DNA of 33,754 nucleotides from Verrucomicrobiota bacterium (GTDB taxonomy: Bacteria; Verrucomicrobiota; Verrucomicrobiia; Verrucomicrobiales; Verrucomicrobiaceae). Of this stretch, positions 23,118-29,526 are shown piece by piece. The stretch covers positions 1 to 33,754 of the forward strand of contig CAUJJC010000242.1 of NCBI GenBank assembly GCA_963204975.1, read 5' to 3'. A model generated the notes under the pieces. It was not told the origin of the DNA. It did no database searches and saw nothing but the letters and a program-made list of their open reading frames with translations. Position 1 is the first letter of the stretch. The number at the start of each line of letters is the position of its first letter. A program made the position numbers and the translations under genes.

Positions 23118-24431
23118 CTACAGCAAGCCCAGGGTCCGCTCGATTCTCGCGACGGTGCGATCTTTGCCGAGGAGGTCGATGATGGTGGCGACTCCGGGGC
23201 CGCGTGACTGGCCCGACAGGGCGAAGCGCAGCAAGGGCATTAGGGCTCCGGCTTTGACTGCAAGTCGAGCGGCGGTCGCTTCGATCCCTGTGTGAATGGT
23301 GTGCTCGTCCCAGGCGGCCAGATTGCCAAGGTCAGCTTTCAGCTCGCTGAGCAGGGTTGCGTTCTCTGGCTTCGCTTTCAGTTTGGTCATCACGTCGGGC
23401 TCATAGCTGTAGTCATCCGTGAAGAAGTAGTGAACCCACGAGGGCACTTCACCGAGCAGGCTGACTTTTTCCTTCACGCTGTAAACGGCCTTGGCGGCCA
23501 TGGCGTGATCGGAGATCTGGAGGCCTTTCGCTTCGAGGAACGGAAGAGCGGTGGCGAAGAGGGCTTCGGGGCTGAGTTCACGCAAATACTGGGCATTGAA
23601 CCAGGTGCATTTGGTCATGTCGAACCGCGCATTCGCGCTGTGAATGTCACTGGGCTCGAAAGCGGCGATGAGGGTGGCGCGGTCGAGCTTCTCACCTGCC
23701 TTCGGAGTCCAGCCGAGCATGCAGAGGTAATTGAAGACGGCGTCGGGCAGGAAGCCTGCCTCCTGGTAGCTGGCGATGGCGCTGCCTTCATCACGTTTGC
23801 TCATCTTGGAGCCCGTGGGGTTGAGGATGAGGGGGATGTGGGCGTAGCGCGGGGCGTGCTTGCCGAAGGCGTGGAAGAGGTCGATGTGCTTCCAGGTGTT
23901 GGACAAGTGGTCTTCGCCGCGAATGACGTGGGTGATCTTCATCTCGATGTCATCGACCACATTGACGAAGTGGAAGATGTAGCTTCCATCGGGCCGACGA
24001 ATGGTCATGTCGGGTTCCTCGGTGGCTGCGAAGTGAACATCACCGCAGACCATGTCGGGCACGAGGATGGGCTGGCGGCTGAACTTGAATCGAGCGGCTC
24101 CGTTGTCTTCGAAATAGACGCGACCTGCGGCTTCCAGCTTGGCGAAGTAGTCGTCGTAGATGGCCTTGCGCTGGCTTTGGAAATACGGGCCAAAGTCGCC
24201 ACCTGCGCCGGGGCCTTCATCCCAGTCGAGCCCCAGCCATTTCATGCCATCGAAGATGGCTTCCTTCGCAGCTTCTGTGTTGCGCGCTTCATCTGTGTCC
24301 TCAACCCGCAGGATGAACTTGCCGCCGCGATGGCGTGCGTAGAGCCAGTTGAACAAGGCGGTTCGGGCTCCTCCGACGTGAAGGTAACCAGTGGGCGAAG
24401 GGGCGAAGCGAACGCGAGGGGTGTCGGACAT
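23118..24431 (-). CDS. gltX: Glutamyl-tRNA synthetase
   Basis: The 437-residue class I synthetase charges tRNA-Glu with glutamate. The HIGH-type motif reads PSPTGYLHVGGAR (HVGG at 18-21). KMSKRDE (209-215) is the second signature. The NRV/ED motif (RVEDTDEAR), the HHL-like part VIRGEDHLSNTW, and a C-terminal helical anticodon-binding domain follow. It is somewhat shorter than the usual 470-500 residues, and the zinc-binding cysteines seen in the E. coli enzyme are absent, as in many bacterial GluRS. It ends 79 nt before the cupin gene and is divergent from mog with a 101-nt shared upstream region. Confidence 0.93.
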   Translation of the reverse strand: MSDTPRVRFAPSPTGYLHVGGARTALFNWLYARHRGGKFILRVEDTDEARNTEAAKEAIFDGMKWLGLDWDEGPGAGGDFGPYFQSQRKAIYDDYFAKLEAAGRVYFEDNGAARFKFSRQPILVPDMVCGDVHFAATEEPDMTIRRPDGSYIFHFVNVVDDIEMKITHVIRGEDHLSNTWKHIDLFHAFGKHAPRYAHIPLILNPTGSKMSKRDEGSAIASYQEAGFLPDAVFNYLCMLGWTPKAGEKLDRATLIAAFEPSDIHSANARFDMTKCTWFNAQYLRELSPEALFATALPFLEAKGLQISDHAMAAKAVYSVKEKVSLLGEVPSWVHYFFTDDYSYEPDVMTKLKAKPENATLLSELKADLGNLAAWDEHTIHTGIEATAARLAVKAGALMPLLRFALSGQSRGPGVATIIDLLGKDRTVARIERTLGLL

Positions 24432-24458
24432 AAGTGGAAAGGGTGAAGTATGAATGAT

Positions 24459-24520
24459 GAAGGATGAAAGGAAAGGACGTGTGTGCTTATTCTTGTTTCA
24501 TTCACCAGACTTCATCCTTC
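24459..24520. repeat. Inverted repeat with GAAGGATGAA / TTCATCCTTC arms, copy 2
   Basis: This is the second copy of the arms seen at 22553-22624: GAAGGATGAA at 24459-24468 and TTCATCCTTC at 24511-24520. Here the arms extend further, since GTGAAG before the left arm matches CTTCAC after the right arm if a short insertion is allowed. It occupies most of the divergent region between gltX and mog, so both promoters must overlap it. Confidence 0.55.
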
Positions 24521-24532
24521 CTTCTTCACACT

Positions 24533-25009
24533 ATGACCGTCGGCATCCTCACCATCTCTGATCGCGCCAGTGCAGGCATTTATGAAGACCACGGCGGGCC
24601 GGCGCTGCGCAAAGCGTGTGAAGGCTACGGATGGACCATCGGCGCTGAGGCGATCGTGCCTGACGACATCGAACGCATCCGGCAGGCGGTGCTCTCGTTC
24701 AGCGCTCAGGGTTGTGGCTTGATCCTCACCACTGGAGGAACTGGTGTGGCAGACCGTGATGTGACTCCCGAAGCCATTCGTGGAATCATGCGTGTGGAGA
24801 TGCCTGGGTTTGGCGAGGTGATGCGGATGAAATCGTTCGAGATCACGCCCAATGCGATCCTGTCCAGGTCGCTCGCCGCGATCATTCAGTCATCGTTAGT
24901 CATCGCCCTGCCGGGTAAACCCGCCGGGGCCGTCGAGTGCCTGGGCTTTGTCCGTGGTGCCATTGATCACGCCGTGAAGCTGGCGATGCATGTGCCGACG
25001 AGTTGTTAG
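24533..25009 (+). CDS. mog: Molybdopterin adenylyltransferase (MogA/MoaB family)
   Basis: The 158-residue protein carries the MoaB/Mog signature. It starts MTVGILTISDRASAGIYEDHGG, has the TTGGTGVADRDVTPEA motif near residues 63-78, and ends with a PGKPAGAVEC motif. MogA adenylylates molybdopterin before metal insertion in molybdenum cofactor synthesis. In this family mog and moaB are hard to separate by sequence alone. No other moa/moe gene is in the window. ATG 24533 is chosen since the TVGILTISD strand begins the fold. Upstream in-frame codons lie within the repeat. Confidence 0.85.
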   Translation: MTVGILTISDRASAGIYEDHGGPALRKACEGYGWTIGAEAIVPDDIERIRQAVLSFSAQGCGLILTTGGTGVADRDVTPEAIRGIMRVEMPGFGEVMRMKSFEITPNAILSRSLAAIIQSSLVIALPGKPAGAVECLGFVRGAIDHAVKLAMHVPTSC

Positions 25010-25277
25010 GCATCAACTCACAAGAATTGAGCACAGCTATTCGGCGACTGCAGCTCGTCCTGAGATTCTCTGGCAGAGAAAGGGTTTTTCAGAAGGCAAT
25101 GTTAGCTGAGGAGGATTTGTGGAAAAAATCACCTTACAGGTAAGTCTAAGAAGAGGTCTAATTTAATCTTCTTGAAGATTTGATACTCTTAAATAAGAGA
25201 GTCAGTTTTGATAAAAATAATAATTTCAATGAACGAAATGGAGGGGTGTAGGTCAAATTAGAGCCAAACCTATCTCT
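25010..25277. other. AT-rich intergenic region upstream of the PEP-CTERM gene
   Basis: No gene is seen in this 268-bp stretch, which is visibly more AT-rich than its surroundings from about 25080. It holds two palindromes: TTCTCTGGCAGAGAA (25066-25080), followed by GGGTTTTT, which may act as a weak terminator for mog; and AATCTTCTTGAAGATT (25165-25180), a candidate operator. A GGAGGGG purine run at about 25243 is over 25 nt from the next ATG, too far for a normal ribosome binding site. Confidence 0.45.
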
Positions 25278-26036
25278 ATGATGAAAACTAGAATCTGCCA
25301 TTCGCTCGTTGTTGCATGCCTTTCAGTTCTAGTCCTGGCACCGCTCTCCTCCCAGGGCCAAGTGAATATCAACGGGGGATATGAAGCCGGAATCTTCTCG
25401 GGAAATATCAGTTTTGCCGGAGGTTTGGCCCAGGATCTGAATGCGGGTTTTGAAGGTGTGAGCCCCACCTTTCACTCGCTGCCTTTTTCTCCTTGGCTGG
25501 CGGGTTGGAATCAAGCTGACTTGGGCAAGGCCTATTGGGTGGAAAGCACGGCTGCCTATGATGGCAATCATTACCTATACCTGAGTGGCAAAGACACCTG
25601 CTTTAATCTGGCGTATGGGGACAGTTGGGGCACGACGGCTCACATTGGTGACTTGGTCATTGGCCAGACCTACGAGTTCTGTGTCTATGCGGCTGCGGCG
25701 GCTGCGACAGACCAGACACTGAGATTCGAATGGACTTCGAATGCGGGTTCTTCAGATATTACTTCCTTCACATTGTCAGGTAACAGCGCTTGGTCGGACG
25801 GTTCTCTCTCGACTATTCCTTGGCAGCAATACTGCTACACCTTCACGGCAGATTCTGTGGATGGTGTGCTTACCTTCAGCACGGATGCTCTAACATCGAG
25901 TGCCATCGTGCTAGATGGAGCTACCCTGACCGCCGTGCCAGAGCCGGGCTCTGCGTTGTCTATCGGCATTGCGAGTCTAGTGGCATTGACGATGCGTCGC
26001 CGTCGGCTCATGCATCTAGCTGCTCCCAAGATCTAA
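25278..26036 (+). CDS. Exported PEP-CTERM sorting-domain protein
   Basis: The 252-residue protein has a signal peptide (about 1-27) and a Gly/Ser/Thr/aromatic-rich mature region without a recognised catalytic motif. It ends in a classical PEP-CTERM: VPEPGSALSIGIASLVALTMRRRR, that is a VPEPG motif, a hydrophobic segment and a basic tail. Such proteins are substrates of the membrane exosortase/PEP-CTERM system and are anchored or released at the surface, often in association with exopolysaccharide. No exosortase gene lies in the window. Four Cys residues could make disulfides. The AT-rich upstream region suggests its own promoter. A second ATG (25281) is equally possible as start. Confidence 0.85.
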   Translation: MMKTRICHSLVVACLSVLVLAPLSSQGQVNINGGYEAGIFSGNISFAGGLAQDLNAGFEGVSPTFHSLPFSPWLAGWNQADLGKAYWVESTAAYDGNHYLYLSGKDTCFNLAYGDSWGTTAHIGDLVIGQTYEFCVYAAAAAATDQTLRFEWTSNAGSSDITSFTLSGNSAWSDGSLSTIPWQQYCYTFTADSVDGVLTFSTDALTSSAIVLDGATLTAVPEPGSALSIGIASLVALTMRRRRLMHLAAPKI

Positions 26037-26842
26037 AGACGCTTGTAAGCGTTGATGATGGACGCCAGCCACTCGTCTTGATCCATGGCCCAATACTTGT
26101 GGGAGAAGATCTCGACTTCGCGTAGTCCGGCAAATCCAGTGCCGTCCACCCACTGGGTGATCTCTGGGATGTTGATGCAGCCTTCGCCCATGAGTCCGCG
26201 ATCATTGAGGAGGTCGGTGGTCGGTGTCTTCCAGTCGCAGATGTGGTAGGCGTGAAGGCGACCTTTTTCACCCGCGAGGTCGATCATGGCCTTGAGTTCG
26301 GGGTCCCACCAGATGTGATACACATCAGCGGCGATACCCACGCTAGCGGGCGAGCCGAGGGCATCGCAGATCTCATGGGCTTGGCGCATGGTATTCACCG
26401 CGCTGCGGTCATCGGCATACATGGGGTGCAGCGGTTCGATGGCAAGGCGCACGCCAGCGGCTTCGGCGTGAGCCTGGACGGCAGCGATGCCTTCGGTGAT
26501 CTGCTTGCGTGATTCGGAGAGCGGTTGGCCGGGCACGGCCCCGCAAACCAGCACAATGAGGGGTGCGCCAAGTGCCTGTGCCTGGTCGATGCAGAGCTTG
26601 TTGTCGTCGATGGACGTCTGGCGTTCGGCTGCGGTCTTGCCAGGGAAAAAGCCACCGCGGCACAGGCTGACGATTTGCAATCCCGCATCACGCGCCTGCT
26701 GGCCCACGGTGGATGGGGACCTCCCGTCGAGGTTGTAACGCCAGAAAGTGATGCCGCCGACGCCTGCTTTCGAGTAGCGCTCAATGCATTGTTCAGTGGT
26801 CCAAGGCTTCGTGGTAATGGTGTGAATGCAGAGGCGGTTCAT
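26033..26842 (-). CDS. Sugar phosphate isomerase/epimerase (AP endonuclease family 2 TIM barrel)
   Basis: The 269-residue protein fits the xylose-isomerase-like TIM barrel family. Visible pieces are the N-terminal RLCIHTITTKPW, the barrel strand LIVLVCG, metal-ligand regions RLAIEPLHP (Glu) and VGIAADVYHIWWD (Asp and His), and later YHICDWK and GEGCINIPEI (Glu). Members interconvert keto/aldo sugars or inositol derivatives, or use other substrates. No partner dehydrogenase in the window narrows the choice. The gene converges tail-to-tail with the PEP-CTERM gene with a 4-bp overlap of stop regions. No Shine-Dalgarno is seen before ATG 26842. Confidence 0.85.
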   Translation of the reverse strand: MNRLCIHTITTKPWTTEQCIERYSKAGVGGITFWRYNLDGRSPSTVGQQARDAGLQIVSLCRGGFFPGKTAAERQTSIDDNKLCIDQAQALGAPLIVLVCGAVPGQPLSESRKQITEGIAAVQAHAEAAGVRLAIEPLHPMYADDRSAVNTMRQAHEICDALGSPASVGIAADVYHIWWDPELKAMIDLAGEKGRLHAYHICDWKTPTTDLLNDRGLMGEGCINIPEITQWVDGTGFAGLREVEIFSHKYWAMDQDEWLASIINAYKRL

Positions 26843-26991
26843 AGCGGAATTTTGAATTGGGGAGTCGAGCCGGGATAAAGCGTGGGTGCAAGATGGTGGA
26901 GTAAAAAGTGAGGCAGACGGACCATCAGGCTGCTCTACCTGATGTAAATTAAGGCAATAATCGCAATTTTAACAAAAATAACAAAAATGAT

Positions 26992-27019
26992 TTGCATCTC
27001 TGATCGGGCGCTGTAGAAT
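26992..27019 (+). promoter_or_regulatory. Candidate sigma-70-type promoter for the structured RNA
   Basis: TTGCAT (26992-26997) and TAGAAT (27014-27019) are separated by 16 bp. The second is one base from the TATAAT consensus; the first matches TTGACA only at TTG. The preceding 50 bp is rich in A and T runs (AACAAAAATAACAAAAATG), like an UP element. It points into the stem-loop region ending in the terminator at 27116-27156. Weak on its own, but supported by context. Confidence 0.4.
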
Positions 27020-27025
27020 ATCCTT

Positions 27026-27156
27026 GTTGTCAGCAACGCAAGCCCGCTCGCTGGTCGGCACGAAAGTGACCGGTGGATGGGACTGCTGAGAGCTAAATTT
27101 CATTGTTGGGCTGTTAAGACCCCGTGTCGAATGTGAGACACGGGGTCTTTTCTTTT
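27026..27156 (+). ncRNA. Candidate structured small RNA or attenuated leader (about 130 nt)
   Basis: No protein gene lies on the plus strand here, yet a strong terminator closes the stretch. Visible stems are TCAGCA (27030-27035) with TGCTGA (27084-27089), CCC (27043-27045) with GGG (27079-27081), and a hairpin CTGGT...ACCGG (27051-27073) with a CAC/GTG tip and a GAAA loop. AGCCC (27041-27045) could alternatively pair with GGGCT (27108-27112), suggesting switching. Two readings fit: a free small RNA, or a leader controlling the ABC transporter genes whose first ATG lies 77 nt past the T-run. It does not match any riboswitch I recognise. Confidence 0.4.
27116..27156 (+). terminator. Strong intrinsic terminator (13-bp stem, T-run)
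   Basis: AAGACCCCGTGTC (27116-27128) pairs perfectly with GACACGGGGTCTT (27137-27149) around an 8-nt loop. It is followed by TTCTTTT, giving a T-rich tail through 27156. This is a textbook Rho-independent terminator for plus-strand transcription. No plus-strand gene ends upstream since 26036, and the gene in between is on the other strand. Confidence 0.85.
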
Positions 27157-27232
27157 GTGGCACGAAGTGCCGGGATCGGCCTTGAGCAATAGCAGTCCGT
27201 CGCCAAGATGGGCGTTTCAAGATTCATCGACC

Positions 27233-27883
27233 ATGCTTACGATTCGCGACCTCGACTTTTCCTATCCCAACGGGGAATCCGGGCTGGCGGTTCCGCAGTG
27301 GGACGTGGCCAATGGTGAGGCGGTCGCCCTTGTGGGACCAAGCGGGGCGGGCAAGACGACCTTGCTCAAGCTGATCTGCGGTATCCATCAGCCTTCCGGC
27401 GGCACGATTGAATGCGTCGGGGTGACGGTGACGGCACTATCTGATCCCGAGCGCCGGGCCTGGCGTTTGCGGAAAGTCGGAGTCGTGTTCCAGGATTTTG
27501 CCTTGATGGACTACCTCACGGTCCGAGAGAACTTGCTCCTCCCGCTGCGGCTGGGTGCAGGGGCGAGGGCTGGCGAAGAGGGCCATGCCCGGACCTTGGC
27601 GGATCAACTGGAGGTGAGCCGATATTGGAACAAGCTCGCGAGTGAACTCTCCCAGGGTGAGCGGCAGCGGGTGGCCATAGCCAGAGCGCTGGTTCACCGG
27701 CCAGTCCTTGTTCTGGCGGATGAACCGACGGCCTCCCTTGATGCGACGCGCAAGTCTCAGGCCGTTCGTTTGATGCTGGAAGAATGCCGCTCAAGGCAGG
27801 CCGGACTGGTGATGGTGACGCACGACCCCGAGTTGCTGCCGTTGTTTGATCGAGTGGTTTCATTGGAGGATATCGTGTCATGA
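27233..27883 (+). CDS. ABC transporter ATP-binding protein paired with an FtsX-like permease
   Basis: The 216-residue ABC ATPase has Walker A GPSGAGKT (35-42), Q-loop VVFQDFA, signature LSQGERQRVAIARAL, Walker B VLVLADEPTASLD, and the switch His in VMVTHDPE. It belongs to the LolD/MacB/FtsE-like group that works with FtsX-type permeases. Its stop overlaps the next start by 4 nt (ATGA), so both proteins form one transporter. ATG 27233 is preferred over an in-frame ATG at 27155, which overlaps the terminator tail. Expression may depend on read-through of the 27116-27156 terminator unless a separate promoter lies in the 76 nt between. Confidence 0.88.
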   Translation: MLTIRDLDFSYPNGESGLAVPQWDVANGEAVALVGPSGAGKTTLLKLICGIHQPSGGTIECVGVTVTALSDPERRAWRLRKVGVVFQDFALMDYLTVRENLLLPLRLGAGARAGEEGHARTLADQLEVSRYWNKLASELSQGERQRVAIARALVHRPVLVLADEPTASLDATRKSQAVRLMLEECRSRQAGLVMVTHDPELLPLFDRVVSLEDIVS

Positions 27884-29064
27884 ACCCATTGGGAGCTATC
27901 GACTTGGCGTGGCGCTACGTTTCAAGGCATCGAGCCCAATCATTCCTGCTGGCAGGAGCGCTCGGCATAGTGGCGGCGCTGCCCATGATGGTCCGGGTGC
28001 TCGTTTCCGCCGCTCAGGAGCAGCTCCGTGCCCGTGCTGTCGCGACACCGCTCGTGGTGGGGCAGCCTGGAAGTGCGACCGATCTCATGCTCACAGCGCT
28101 GCATTTTAGGAGTGGTGGAGACAAGTCCATTCCCCTCCGCTTGTGTGATGAGGTGAGTGATTCAGGCTTGGCCGAAGTGATTCCCTTGCATGTCAGATTC
28201 AATGCTCAGGGTGCCCCGATCATCGGCACGGAACTGGAGTATTTTGAGTTCCGTGGCTTGACCATCGCGCAGGGTCGAATGCTCACTCGCTTGGGGGATT
28301 GTGTCCTCGGGGCCGGGGTGGCGAGGAAGAAGGGACTACAGCCTGGAGGGGCGATCTTCTCGTCACCAGAACAGGTCTTTGACCTGGCGGGGGTTTACCC
28401 ACTGAAGATGCGAATTGTCGGAGTGCTGGCTCCATCGGGCACTCCCGATGATGATGCCGTTTTCGTCGATCTCAAGACCTCATGGCTCGTCCAGGGCATC
28501 GCGCATGGTCATGATGACCTCGCCAAGCCTGAGCAGTCTGCCAATGTATTACCCAGTGCCGATGGCGGTGTGGTAGGAAGCGCGGCAGTCAGGATGTTCA
28601 GTGAAGTCACAGACAAGAACGAGGACGGCTTTCACTTTCATGGCGATGAGGGAGAGTTCCCGGTTCATGCGGCCATTGTGATTCCCTCAGATCGGAAGGC
28701 CGAAGCGATCCTGGTGGGGCGCTATCAGAAGTCCAAGGAACTCCAGATCCTGCGCCCGGTCGATGTGCTGGAAGTCCTGCTTGGCGCGCTATTTCAGATC
28801 GAGAAACTCGTGGTCGGCGCGCTGGCCCTGGTCGCATTGGCTGCCGGGCTGGTGGTGGCGCTGGTATTTGCTTTGTCGTTCCGGCTGCGGCAGAGGGAAT
28901 TTGCCACACTGGCTGAGATCGGGGTAGGGCGGGGGACTCTTTGGCTCGCCAAAATGGCCGAGGTGGTCTTCATCGGTGCCGGAGCAGCGATCATCGCCTT
29001 TAGTGGACGTGAGATCGCAGTAGTTATGGCACGTTCGATCTTGGTAAAGGGATTCATCGGGTAG
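27880..29064 (+). CDS. FtsX-like ABC transporter permease
   Basis: The 394-residue inner-membrane protein has one N-terminal membrane helix (about 22-42) and a large periplasmic domain (about 45-300). Two more hydrophobic segments lie near the C-terminus (about 308-335, LVALAAGLVVALVFALSF; and 355-380). The layout is that of FtsX/MacB-like permeases that move lipoproteins, lipids or peptides or transmit force. The C-terminus ends just after the third hydrophobic segment, where the MacB family has one more, so it is either a shorter family or slightly truncated. A short His/Glu/Asp motif, HFHGDEGEFPVH (about 250-261), may bind a metal. Coupled by ATGA overlap to the ATPase. Confidence 0.8.
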   Translation: MNPLGAIDLAWRYVSRHRAQSFLLAGALGIVAALPMMVRVLVSAAQEQLRARAVATPLVVGQPGSATDLMLTALHFRSGGDKSIPLRLCDEVSDSGLAEVIPLHVRFNAQGAPIIGTELEYFEFRGLTIAQGRMLTRLGDCVLGAGVARKKGLQPGGAIFSSPEQVFDLAGVYPLKMRIVGVLAPSGTPDDDAVFVDLKTSWLVQGIAHGHDDLAKPEQSANVLPSADGGVVGSAAVRMFSEVTDKNEDGFHFHGDEGEFPVHAAIVIPSDRKAEAILVGRYQKSKELQILRPVDVLEVLLGALFQIEKLVVGALALVALAAGLVVALVFALSFRLRQREFATLAEIGVGRGTLWLAKMAEVVFIGAGAAIIAFSGREIAVVMARSILVKGFIG

Positions 29065-29071
29065 GTCGGCG

Positions 29072-29114
29072 TTGTTCACATCGCTAGACTTGTTGTGAAA
29101 AACCCTGTGAATAA
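29072..29114. promoter_or_regulatory. Cluster of three DnaA-box-like 9-mers
   Basis: TTGTTCACA (29072-29080, plus), TTTTTCACA (29094-29102, minus) and TTATTCACA (29106-29114, minus) share the TNNTTCACA form. The last fits the TTATNCACA DnaA box exactly; the others differ by one or two positions. DnaA regulates nrdAB in E. coli. Here the cluster is over 400 bp from nrdB, just after the permease gene. Confidence 0.35.
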
Positions 29115-29331
29115 CTAGGCGGAAAACTACGAATTACACGCGGGGTGAATCGACTCCTTTGGCATTCCACCAATGACGCTGGAAACTCCATTCTACAGGG
29201 TTTGGAGAGGCGATCAGTCAGTCAACGCGGAGCCATGAATAATTGCAATTTCATGCCTGCCACTGAATTGGTATTTTCACGCGCATAAAGTAAATTGAGG
29301 CGAAGGGTATCGTCAGGGCGGAGTTTCGCCG

Positions 29332-29347
29332 ATGCGAACGTTCGCAT
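29332..29347. promoter_or_regulatory. Perfect 16-bp palindrome ATGCGAACGTTCGCAT
   Basis: The two 8-base halves are exact complements with no spacer. It lies 22 bp upstream of the first NrdR-like box. It looks like a dimeric regulator site. It is not the Gram-positive SOS box, which has four bases between CGAAC and GTTCG. Confidence 0.45.
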
Positions 29348-29368
29348 GATCAAAAACTTCTTGGCCGG

Positions 29369-29384
29369 ACACAAGATATTGTGC
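29369..29384. promoter_or_regulatory. NrdR-box-like site 1
   Basis: ACACAAGATATTGTGC matches the NrdR consensus ACACAATATATTGTGT at 14 of 16 positions by eye. NrdR is the general repressor of ribonucleotide reductase genes, usually using two boxes about three helical turns apart. It precedes nrdB by about 140 bp. Confidence 0.6.
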
Positions 29385-29401
29385 ATGATGAGCGAGCTGA
29401 C

Positions 29402-29417
29402 ACCCAACATGTTGGAT
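29402..29417. promoter_or_regulatory. NrdR-box-like site 2 (weaker)
   Basis: ACCCAACATGTTGGAT matches the NrdR consensus at 11 of 16 positions and contains the perfect palindrome CCAACATGTTGG. Its centre is 33 bp from the centre of site 1, close to the three-turn spacing expected for a pair. Confidence 0.45.
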
Positions 29418-29526
29418 TTGGTCCACATGAAGCAAAGATCAGCGGCTGCTTAACAGATACAATAATAACCATAATCAAACACGGCCTGCTTGGCACTCAT
29501 TTAGCATCTCTCCCAGATTCACCTCC

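Larger units (their letters stand above)
29065..29526. other. Long regulatory region upstream of nrdB
   Basis: No convincing gene occurs in these 462 bp. From left to right there are three DnaA-box-like 9-mers (29072-29114), a perfect 16-bp palindrome (29332-29347), and two NrdR-box-like palindromes (29369-29384 and 29402-29417). The start codon of nrdB is preceded by CACCTCC, so no Shine-Dalgarno is present. A TACAAT hexamer at 29458-29463 could be a -10 element but lacks a good -35. A minus-strand ORF at 29222-29428 is judged a shadow. Confidence 0.6.

Noticed and set aside
23292..24446. Plus-strand ORF of 384 codons
   Set aside because: Fully antisense to gltX, which has unmistakable synthetase motifs.
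27081..27100. Possible TPP riboswitch from the CTGAGA string
   Set aside because: The second conserved TPP part (ACC...CTGATC type) is not present nearby, and the downstream genes are not thiamine genes.
29332..29347. LexA (SOS) box
   Set aside because: CGAAC and GTTCG halves directly abut, whereas the known Gram-positive SOS box has four bases between them.
29222..29428. Minus-strand ORF of 68 codons upstream of nrdB
   Set aside because: No ribosome binding site, and it overlaps the palindromes and NrdR-like boxes, which explain the region better.
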